The notes under the pieces were generated by a model. It saw only the letters and a program-made list of their open reading frames with translations, was not told where the DNA came from and did no database searches. Both the position numbers and the translations under genes were made by a program. Positions 1-5,495 of a stretch of 9,826 bases of DNA are shown here, in pieces (the first letter of the stretch is position 1; each line of letters opens with the position of its first letter). The DNA is from Sphingomonadales bacterium (lineage in GTDB: Bacteria > Pseudomonadota > Alphaproteobacteria > Sphingomonadales > Emcibacteraceae), in the NCBI GenBank assembly GCA_011051815.1, contig DRKK01000271.1, positions 1-9,826 of the forward strand, read 5' to 3'.

Positions 1-441
1 GATACCTATTATGTGGTTGCCCATTTCCATTACACCATGTCCATGGGGGCGCTATTTTCTATCTTTGCCGGCTGGTATTACTGGATTGGTAAAATGAGCG
101 GCAAGCCCTATCCCCAATTTGTCAGTAAATTGCATTTCTGGCTAACCTTCATCGGGGTGAATGTCATTTTCTTCCCGCAGCATTTCCTCGGCCTTGCCGG
201 AATGCCGCGTCGTATCCCTGATTATCCTGATGCCTATGCTCTGTGGAACTATGTCTCTACCGTAGGCTATATGATTGCGGGTGCCGGCGCATTGGTCTTC
301 TTGTATGGTGTCTTCCTGACCCTGCGGTCCAAGGAACGGGTTGGCGACAATCAGTGGGGCGCAAGTGCAACGACGCTGGAATGGACTTTGTCCTCACCAC
401 CGCCGTTCCACCAGTTCAATACCTTGCCTAAAATCAAGTAA
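1..441 (+). CDS. ctaD: Cytochrome c oxidase subunit I, C-terminal fragment (5' end outside window)
   Basis: This is the last 146 residues of the catalytic subunit of an aa3-type heme-copper oxidase, an inner-membrane enzyme that reduces O2 to water and pumps protons. The reading frame is open from base 1 and begins [11 protein letters not shown], matching the invariant COX1 segment. By comparison with bovine COX1, the first Asp is the Mg-site Asp369, His8 of the fragment is the heme a3 ligand (His376) and His10 is the heme a ligand (His378). The pair R70-R71 in GMPRR is the heme-propionate arginine pair. Two further membrane helices follow (about residues 46-65 and 84-108), then the usual C-terminal tail [13 protein letters not shown]. 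CuB ligands and the rest of the protein lie upstream of the window. The stop is 9 bp before ctaB, and the bases at the stop (AAGGG) also form the ctaB ribosome-binding site, so the two genes are probably co-translated. Confidence 0.97.
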   Translation, partial: DTYYVVAHFHYTMSMGALFSIFAGWYYWIGKMSGKPYPQFVSKLHFWLTFIGVNVIFFPQHFLGLAGMPRRIPDYPDAYALWNYVSTVGYMIAGAGALVFLYGVFLTLRSKERVGDNQWGASATTLEWTLSSPPPFHQFNTLPKIK

Positions 442-450
442 GGGCGTTAG

Positions 451-1365
451 ATGCAGACTGCTGCCTCAACCATAGATCAAAACCTCCGGGAAGATTACCT
501 TCCCGGAGCCGGAGATTTTTTCGCGCTTCTGAAACCGCGGGTTATGTCTCTGGTGATCTTTACTGCCTTCATTGGCATGATCATGGCACCGGGTGATATT
601 CATCCAGTGATCGGCTTTACGGCCATTCTGTGCATTGCCGTGGGCGCCGGGGCGTCCGGTTGCCTGAATATGTGGTATGAGGCCGACCTTGATGCCCGCA
701 TGAAACGTACCGCAAGCCGTCCAATCCCCTCTGGTCGTATTGATCGTCAGACCGCCCTGCATTTCGGGGTTGCCCTGTCGGTTGGTTCTGTCCTGCTTAT
801 GGGATTGATGGTCAATGTGGTGGCCGGGGCGTTGCTTTTGATGACGATCCTCTTTTATGTGGTGGTTTATACCATTTGGTTAAAACGGCGCACATCCATG
901 AATATCGTCATTGGCGGCGCGGCTGGTGCCTTTCCCCCCATGATCGCCTGGGCCGCCGTAACGGGTGACATCAGCATGGCCCCCATTGTTCTGTTCGGCA
1001 TTATATTCATGTGGACACCACCCCATTTCTGGTCATTGTCCCTCTTTGCTTGCAAGGATTACAAAGCGGCAGGCATTCCCATGCTACCGGTCGTATCCGG
1101 CGAAGGGGAAACCCGCAAGCAAATTTTAATCTATACATTCCTGATGGCGGCTGTATCCCTGTTGCCGTGGGGTATGGAATTTGCCGGACCGGTATATGGC
1201 ATTGTCGCTGCCTTTATGAGCGCTGTTTTTATCTGGCTGTCATTAGCTCTTTTCATGAAAAAAGATAATGCTGCCGCAAAAAAAGTTTTTTTCTTTTCCC
1301 TGTTTTATTTATTCATACTATTTGCCGTCATGGGCGGCGAAGCCATGATCGGAAGGATGATCTGA
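451..1365 (+). CDS. ctaB: Heme O synthase (protoheme IX farnesyltransferase)
   Basis: CtaB transfers a farnesyl group to heme b to give heme O, the precursor of the heme a needed by the neighbouring subunit I. It is a polytopic inner-membrane prenyltransferase of the UbiA superfamily. The 304-residue length is normal for the family. The first Asp-rich active-site motif is at residues 73-87 (N73, E77, D81, then MKRT), and the second conserved region, around residues 203-214, reads [12 protein letters not shown]. The segment LLKPRV at 26-31 is the usual entry into the first helix, and about nine hydrophobic helices follow. The ATG at 451 has AAGGG about 6 nt upstream, overlapping the ctaD stop. 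The stop overlaps the ATG of the next gene by one base (TGATG). The N-terminal 20 residues are encoded by a strong inverted repeat (see the hairpin entry). Identification is firm from motifs and context. Confidence 0.97.
   Translation: MQTAASTIDQNLREDYLPGAGDFFALLKPRVMSLVIFTAFIGMIMAPGDIHPVIGFTAILCIAVGAGASGCLNMWYEADLDARMKRTASRPIPSGRIDRQTALHFGVALSVGSVLLMGLMVNVVAGALLLMTILFYVVVYTIWLKRRTSMNIVIGGAAGAFPPMIAWAAVTGDISMAPIVLFGIIFMWTPPHFWSLSLFACKDYKAAGIPMLPVVSGEGETRKQILIYTFLMAAVSLLPWGMEFAGPVYGIVAAFMSAVFIWLSLALFMKKDNAAAKKVFFFSLFYLFILFAVMGGEAMIGRMI
484..521 (+). other. Strong stem-loop plus T6 run inside the 5' end of ctaB
   Basis: CTCCGGGAAG (484-493) and CTTCCCGGAG (499-508) form a perfect 10-bp GC-rich stem with a 5-nt loop (ATTAC). 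Six T residues follow at 516-521. A second CCGGAG copy at 509-514 can pair with CTCCGG at 484-489, giving an alternative stem that ends one base before the T run. The geometry resembles an intrinsic terminator or attenuator with a displaced U-tract, but it lies in codons 12-24 of ctaB. Function is inferred only; the repeat itself is directly visible. Confidence 0.45.
1278..1292 (+). other. A7-G-T7 homopolymer run, possible slippage site in ctaB
   Basis: Seven A (1278-1284), one G and seven T (1286-1292) occur in codons 276-281 of ctaB. In the ctaB frame it reads gcA AAA AAA Gtt, which fits the A-AAA-AAG type of -1 slippery heptamer. A -1 shift here enters a frame without stops all the way to the coxF-like ATG at 1365 and stays in that gene's frame to 1484. 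I see no clear stimulatory structure within 5-10 nt downstream, so use of the site is speculative. Confidence 0.25.
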
Positions 1366-1484
1366 TGCCCCTGCATGAAGAACATAAAAAACGCGCAGGC
1401 CGTAATTATGCCATGGCGGGCATATTGCTCGCACTGGTGATCCTGTTTTTCGTGGTGACCCTCGCAAAACTGAATGTGATTTAA
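1365..1484 (+). CDS. coxF: Small single-pass membrane protein, CoxF-like
   Basis: This is a 39-residue protein starting [17 protein letters not shown] and ending KLNVI. It has a short charged N-terminus (residues 1-14) and one hydrophobic helix (about 17-34). It lies between ctaB and ctaG, exactly where Alphaproteobacteria carry the small CoxF-type gene whose products share the pattern of His/Lys/Arg-rich head plus one membrane helix. The ATG overlaps the ctaB stop (TGATG) and has GGAAGGA at 1351-1357, 7 nt upstream, so translation is well supported. It ends 3 nt before ctaG. Its biochemical role is not established; position suggests oxidase assembly or a small accessory subunit. The name is from context and general resemblance, because so short a protein gives little sequence signal. 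At 39 residues it can easily be missed by automated gene calling. Confidence 0.82.
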   Translation: MPLHEEHKKRAGRNYAMAGILLALVILFFVVTLAKLNVI

Positions 1485-1487
1485 GCC

Positions 1488-2036
1488 ATGAACAGCTACG
1501 CTGCCACCCATAAAACAAATAACCTCAAAACACTGATGGTTTTACTTGTTATACTCGGTCTTATGATCGGGCTGGTAGCGGTCTCTGTACCGTTGTATCG
1601 CCTGTTCTGTCAGGTTACAGGCTATGGCGGCACCACCCAAGTGGCTGAGGCTGGAAATACGACCATTCTGGCCCGGGAAATGACCATACGGTTTAATTCC
1701 GATGTCAACAGCCACCTGCCATGGCATTTCAAGCCGGTCCAGCGGTCCGTCACCGTCAAAATTGGCGAAGAAGCCCTAATATTTTTCCGGGCCGTCAATA
1801 ACAGCAATGAGACCATAACCGGCACCGCTACCTTTAACGTGACCCCGTTCAAGGCGGCGCCCTATTTTAACAAGATCGACTGTTTCTGCTTTACGGAACA
1901 GACACTGGCCCCCGGCGAGGAAGTAGACATGCCTGTCTCTTTCTATATCGACCCGGATCTGGCCACAGATAAACGTCTGAATGAAGTGAAGGAAATCACC
2001 CTTTCCTATACTTTCTTCAGAGCCGAGGAAGACTGA
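1488..2036 (+). CDS. ctaG: Cytochrome c oxidase assembly protein CtaG/Cox11 (CuB insertion)
   Basis: Cox11/CtaG delivers copper to the CuB site of subunit I. The 182-residue protein is anchored by a single N-terminal helix (about residues 15-36), with the copper-binding domain facing the periplasm. The conserved segment VPLYRLFCQVTGYGGT (34-49) supplies C41, and the hallmark CFCF motif at 132-135 supplies C132 and C134 as copper ligands. The family ending, with EEVDMPVSFYIDP (144-156) and ITLSYTFF (170-177), is intact. The ATG lies 3 bp after the coxF-like stop and has no clear Shine-Dalgarno sequence, so it is probably translated by coupling to the upstream gene. This gene is the Cox11 type, not the unrelated CtaG of Bacillus. 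Confidence 0.97.
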   Translation: MNSYAATHKTNNLKTLMVLLVILGLMIGLVAVSVPLYRLFCQVTGYGGTTQVAEAGNTTILAREMTIRFNSDVNSHLPWHFKPVQRSVTVKIGEEALIFFRAVNNSNETITGTATFNVTPFKAAPYFNKIDCFCFTEQTLAPGEEVDMPVSFYIDPDLATDKRLNEVKEITLSYTFFRAEED

Positions 2037-2041
2037 GGAGG

Positions 2042-2075
2042 GAACGGAGGTTACAGCCCGTTCATAATAATTTTT
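2042..2075 (+). other. Weak hairpin followed by T5 in the ctaG-ctaE gap
   Basis: GAACGG (2042-2047) and CCGTTC (2058-2063) form a 6-bp stem with a 10-nt loop; after ATAATAA there are five T (2071-2075). This is the largest gap in the oxidase cluster (63 bp). The stem is short and the T run is 7 nt away, so it is at most a weak attenuator or an RNA-processing site. GGAGGG and CGGAGG at 2037-2050 look like ribosome-binding sites but no start codon follows at a useful distance. The ctaE ribosome-binding site AAGGGA is at 2089-2094. Confidence 0.25.
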
Positions 2076-2099
2076 AAACTTAAGGTATAAGGGATCAAA

Positions 2100-2939
2100 A
2101 TGTCAGATTCACATGCACAAAAACATGATTACCATCTTGTAGACCCGAGCCCATGGCCCATTGTCAGCTCCGTGGGCGCATTTCTAATGGCCGTTGGAGC
2201 CATGATGTATATGCATGAAATTCCCCTGATTGCCAGCATGCCCGGTTCTTACAGCGCGCTGTTCTATGTGGGCGTTACCATTGTTCTGTATGGGGCCTAT
2301 AGCTGGTGGGGTGATGTAATCCGGGAAGGTGAAAAAGAGGGTCACCACTCGGCAATCGTCCAACTTGGTCTGCGCTACGGCATGTTCCTGTTCATCATTT
2401 CAGAGGTCATGTTCTTTGTGGCCTGGTTCTGGGCCTATTTTAATGCAAGCCTGTTCCCGACAGAGGCCATTGGCGGCGTCTGGCCACCGCAAGATATTGA
2501 GACCCTTGACCCTTGGCACCTGCCTTTGGTCAACACATTGATCCTGCTCACCTCCGGCACCACGGTCACATGGGCCCATCATGCACTTCAGGAAGGTGAC
2601 CGCAAGACATTCATCAATATGCTTTTATTTACGATCCTTCTGGGGGCATCCTTCACCGGAATCCAAGCCTATGAATATGCCCATGCAACCTTTGCCTTTG
2701 ATGAAAATATCTATAGCTCCACCTTCTATATGGCGACCGGATTTCACGGTGCCCATGTGTTGATCGGCACCATATTCCTGACCGTTTGCCTGTTCCGGGG
2801 CCTTAAAGGTCACTTTAAGCCCGACCATCATTTCGGGTTCGAGGCTGCCGCATGGTATTGGCATTTCGTTGATGTGGTCTGGCTGTTCCTTTTCGTCAGC
2901 ATTTATGTGGGCGGTGCGGGTTCGCCGGGCGTCCATTAA
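2100..2939 (+). CDS. ctaE: Cytochrome c oxidase subunit III
   Basis: Subunit III is the seven-helix structural subunit that stabilises the oxidase and supports proton uptake during turnover. The 279-residue protein has the family landmarks in order: HLVDPSPWP at 12-20, the helix III segment ISEVMFFVAWFWAYF (100-114) with conserved E102, equivalent to bovine Glu90, WPP (128-130), LILLTSGTTVTWAHH (147-161), GFHGAHVLIGT (214-224) and the last-helix AAWYWHFVDVVWLFLF (250-265). Its length is full and no residue expected from the family is missing. The ATG has AAGGGA 5 nt upstream. The DUF983 gene starts 11 bp after its stop. Confidence 0.97.
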   Translation: MSDSHAQKHDYHLVDPSPWPIVSSVGAFLMAVGAMMYMHEIPLIASMPGSYSALFYVGVTIVLYGAYSWWGDVIREGEKEGHHSAIVQLGLRYGMFLFIISEVMFFVAWFWAYFNASLFPTEAIGGVWPPQDIETLDPWHLPLVNTLILLTSGTTVTWAHHALQEGDRKTFINMLLFTILLGASFTGIQAYEYAHATFAFDENIYSSTFYMATGFHGAHVLIGTIFLTVCLFRGLKGHFKPDHHFGFEAAAWYWHFVDVVWLFLFVSIYVGGAGSPGVH

Positions 2940-2950
2940 GCAGACGGCAC

Positions 2951-3328
2951 GTGAGCCTTTCACCCAATAATACGACAGTCTCGCCCTTGCGGGCGGGGCT
3001 GTTTTGCAAATGCCCCAAATGTGGTCGCGGAAAGCTCTATGCGGGCTTTCTGACCTTTGGTGAAAAATGCCCCAACTGCGGTCTGGATTTTACCAAATTT
3101 GATTCAGGCGATGGTCCGGCAGTTTTCATCATCATGTTTCTGGGTTTTATCATTGTTGGTCTTGCCCTGTTTGTTGAAGTTAAATTCTCACCCCCCCTAT
3201 GGCTACATCTGATCCTCTGGATCCCAAGTATCATAGGCGGCGCATTATTATTATTGCGCCCGGCAAAGGCCCTGATGGTCGCCGCCCAATATCATTTCAA
3301 TGCCAGCGAGGGGAAACTCGATCAGTAA
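2951..3328 (+). CDS. DUF983 membrane protein with N-terminal zinc ribbon
   Basis: This 125-residue protein of the DUF983 family has no known biochemical function. The N-terminal half holds a zinc-ribbon-like pair of CxxC motifs (C21/C24 and C40/C43, plus C19) within LFCKCPKCGRGKLYAGFL and EKCPNCGLDF, followed by the family-typical DSGDGPAVFI (51-60). Two membrane helices follow (about 58-78 and 84-103). Genes of this family commonly sit beside surf1 in alphaproteobacterial oxidase clusters, which suggests a role in assembly or metal handling, but that is inference. The start is GTG at 2951 with no good ribosome-binding site; no better start is available before the conserved region. Its last 29 bp overlap the start of surf1. 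Confidence 0.9.
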   Translation: MSLSPNNTTVSPLRAGLFCKCPKCGRGKLYAGFLTFGEKCPNCGLDFTKFDSGDGPAVFIIMFLGFIIVGLALFVEVKFSPPLWLHLILWIPSIIGGALLLLRPAKALMVAAQYHFNASEGKLDQ

Positions 3329-4046
3329 ATATACTTTCAGGCCGCGTCTCTGGCCCACCTTGATGACCATCCCCCTGCTTGTGGTGCTTTGCCTGCTGGG
3401 CAATTGGCAGGTGGACAGGCTGAACTGGAAACTGGACCTGACGCAGAAACTGAATCAGCGGTATCATCTGCCGCCTGTCACTCTGCCGGACAGCATAACG
3501 ACCCCCGATGACTGGCTCTATCGTCATGTGACCGTATCCGGCCGTTTTCTGCATATGCGGGAGATGCCGCTGTATGGTGTCGGCCCTAATGGGCGGCCCG
3601 GTTATGACCTGTTCACCCCTCTGATCACCTCAGGCGGCAAATATGTGATCATCAACCGGGGCTGGGTGCCGGAAGATTTGAAAGAACCCTCTACCCGGCC
3701 AGATACCATCAAATCCGGCCCCATACAGATCACTGGTGTTTTACGCAAAAGCTGGCGCAAGGAGCGCTTCGCACCGGAGAATGACCTTGACCGGAATCTA
3801 TGGTATTACGGCGATCTGAACGCCATGGCACAGGCACAGGAACTGAGCGATGTCTTTCCCATGTTTGTCTATGCCGACGAAGGCACGGAGCCTAGTCAAT
3901 ATCCCGTCGGCGGACGCACACGGGTTAAACTGGTCAATAACCATCTGGATTACGCCATGACATGGTATGGTCTGGCCATCGTATTGCTGGTGATTTATGT
4001 TATCTCCGCCCTGCGCAAGACTGAAAGGCCTGAGGACCATTTCTGA
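3300..4046 (+). CDS. surf1: SURF1 family cytochrome c oxidase assembly protein
   Basis: SURF1 (Shy1) helps to insert or stabilise heme a in subunit I during oxidase assembly. The 248-residue protein has the expected two-helix hairpin topology: an N-terminal helix (about 18-35) running into GNWQVDRLNWK (34-44), a large periplasmic domain with GRPGYDLFTPL (98-108) and VIINRGWVP (116-124), and a C-terminal helix (about 221-237) preceded by the signature NNHLDYAMTWYGLA (213-226). The ATG at 3300 is the only ordinary start codon upstream of the conserved region, since an in-frame stop lies at 3273-3275, but it has no visible Shine-Dalgarno sequence and overlaps the DUF983 gene by 29 bp. A GAGGGG at 3308-3313 lies inside the overlap without a standard start after it. 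Translation is probably coupled to DUF983. Confidence 0.95.
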   Translation: MPARGNSISKYTFRPRLWPTLMTIPLLVVLCLLGNWQVDRLNWKLDLTQKLNQRYHLPPVTLPDSITTPDDWLYRHVTVSGRFLHMREMPLYGVGPNGRPGYDLFTPLITSGGKYVIINRGWVPEDLKEPSTRPDTIKSGPIQITGVLRKSWRKERFAPENDLDRNLWYYGDLNAMAQAQELSDVFPMFVYADEGTEPSQYPVGGRTRVKLVNNHLDYAMTWYGLAIVLLVIYVISALRKTERPEDHF

Positions 4047-4066
4047 CTTGCATTCGCAAGGGTCAG
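4043..4066 (+). terminator. Stem-loop at the surf1 stop, possible end of the oxidase unit
   Basis: CTGACTTGC (4043-4051) pairs with GCAAG (4056-4060) and TCAG (4063-4066), giving a 9-bp stem with a 4-nt loop (ATTC) and a 2-nt bulge (GG at 4061-4062). The surf1 stop codon (4044-4046) is in the left arm. No T-run follows (GGCCTATTAATC), so it is not a classical intrinsic terminator. It could act as an mRNA-processing or 3'-end stability element between the oxidase genes and thrC. No clear promoter was found in the remaining gap before thrC. Confidence 0.35.
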
Positions 4067-4093
4067 GGCCTATTAATCTCATCCATTAATGTT

Positions 4094-4099
4094 AGAGGG
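4094..4099 (+). promoter_or_regulatory. Ribosome-binding site that decides the thrC start
   Basis: AGAGGG lies 7 nt before GTG at 4107. The competing in-frame ATG at 4089 has no Shine-Dalgarno sequence and would place this site inside the coding region. Starting at 4107 gives the N-terminus MKYISTRGQAP, which is the usual beginning of proteobacterial threonine synthases. Confidence 0.7.
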
Positions 4100-4106
4100 T
4101 CATACC

Positions 4107-5495
4107 GTGAAATATATCAGCACCAGAGGTCAGGCACCAGAGCTTGGGTTTAATGATGTTCTGCTCACCGGGCTTGCCCGTGATGGCGGACTATATGTGC
4201 CTTTGGACCTCCCCCACTTCAGCGCAGATGACATACGTGCCTTTCGGGGCATGCGCTATCAGGATGTGGCCCTGCGGGTGATGACCCCCTTTGTCTGTCC
4301 CGATATTGCCGAGGACGAACTGGCAGAAATCATTGCCAAGGCCTATGGTACTTTTCGCCACAAAGCCATTGTCCCCTTGAGCCAGAGCGACAGCAACCAC
4401 TGGATATTGGAGCTGTTCCACGGCCCCACATTGGCCTTCAAGGATGTGGCCCTGCAACTGCTCGGCCATCTTTTTGATCATGTATTGACCAAACAGGGGC
4501 GCAAAGTGACCATCGTGGGCGCTACCTCCGGCGATACGGGTTCCGCCGCCATTGAATGTGTCAAGGACCGGGCCTGCGCAGAAATCTTCATGCTCCACCC
4601 CAAGGGCCGGGTGTCCGATGTTCAGCGGCGGCAAATGACCACTGTCCTGTCGCCCAATGTGCATAATCTGGCTGTGGACGGTAATTTCGATGATTGTCAG
4701 GCCATGGTCAAGGCCCTGTTCAATGACCTGGCCTTTCGGGATGAGATCACCCTGTCGGCGGTCAACAGCATCAACTGGGCGCGGGTCATGGCCCAGATTG
4801 TTTATTATTTCACCTCTGCGGTTGCCCTCGGCGCACCGGACCGTGAGGTTTCCTATAGCGTCCCCACGGGAAATTTCGGCGATATTTACGCGGGCTATAT
4901 GGCACAAAAGATGGGGCTGCCCATCCGCCAGCTGATCGTGGCCACCAACCGCAACGACATATTGACCCGCGTCTTGACCAGCGGCGATTATACAGTCGGC
5001 AATGTCAGCCCGACCATCAGCCCCAGCATGGATATTCAGGTCTCCAGCAATTTTGAACGGCTGCTCCATAACCTCTATGATGGGCAAGGCGCGGATGTGC
5101 GCCGCCTGATGGATGGTCTCACGAACTCGGGCAGCTTCACCATTGACGGGCCTGAACTGGACAAGGCCAAACAGATTTTTGACGCTATACAGGTCAGTGA
5201 AAGCGATACAGAAGCCACCATCAAGGCCGTCTTTGAGCAGACCGGACAATTAATTGACCCCCATACGGCGGTTGGCGTCAAGGCGGCAGAGTTGAAAAAT
5301 ACAGACCCCGCCACGCCCATGATTACCCTTAGCACCGCCCATCCGGCCAAATTCCCGGACGCCGTGGAAAAGGTCACTGGACAGCATCCAGCCCTGCCCG
5401 CCCATATGGCCGACCTGTTCGAGCGGCCGGAGAAATATGACCTTCTGGACCATGATCTGGACGCGTTGAAGTCCTATATCCGGGAAAATTTATGA
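4107..5495 (+). CDS. thrC: Threonine synthase (PLP-dependent)
   Basis: ThrC converts O-phospho-L-homoserine to L-threonine and phosphate, the last step of threonine synthesis, in the cytoplasm. From GTG 4107 the protein has 462 residues, normal for the long proteobacterial class that carries an N-terminal threonine-synthase domain (MKYISTRGQAP, then GLARDGGLYVP at 22-32). The PLP lysine is K112 in HGPTLAFKD (105-113). The phosphate/substrate loop GATSGDTGSAA is at 138-148, SVPTGNFGDIYAGY at 251-264, and SMDIQVSSNFERLL at 307-320. An ATG at 4089 would add six residues but lacks a ribosome-binding site. The stop overlaps the M16 peptidase start (ATGA), so those two are translationally coupled. 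Its place after surf1 is the common alphaproteobacterial order; threonine synthesis has no evident link to the oxidase. Confidence 0.97.
   Translation: MKYISTRGQAPELGFNDVLLTGLARDGGLYVPLDLPHFSADDIRAFRGMRYQDVALRVMTPFVCPDIAEDELAEIIAKAYGTFRHKAIVPLSQSDSNHWILELFHGPTLAFKDVALQLLGHLFDHVLTKQGRKVTIVGATSGDTGSAAIECVKDRACAEIFMLHPKGRVSDVQRRQMTTVLSPNVHNLAVDGNFDDCQAMVKALFNDLAFRDEITLSAVNSINWARVMAQIVYYFTSAVALGAPDREVSYSVPTGNFGDIYAGYMAQKMGLPIRQLIVATNRNDILTRVLTSGDYTVGNVSPTISPSMDIQVSSNFERLLHNLYDGQGADVRRLMDGLTNSGSFTIDGPELDKAKQIFDAIQVSESDTEATIKAVFEQTGQLIDPHTAVGVKAAELKNTDPATPMITLSTAHPAKFPDAVEKVTGQHPALPAHMADLFERPEKYDLLDHDLDALKSYIRENL

Noticed and set aside
2063..2090. TATAA at 2086-2090 as a promoter -10 element for ctaE
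   Set aside because: There is no matching -35 about 17 bp upstream, and transcription would start almost at the ctaE ATG, leaving out its ribosome-binding site.
3239..3260. GGCGCA / TGCGCC stem with 10-nt AT-rich loop in the DUF983 gene
   Set aside because: A 6-bp stem in coding sequence with no T run; common by chance.
4191..5249. 352-codon open frame on the minus strand opposite thrC
   Set aside because: It lies wholly within a clearly identified thrC gene, its translation shows no recognisable domain, and it is explained as a codon-bias shadow of thrC.
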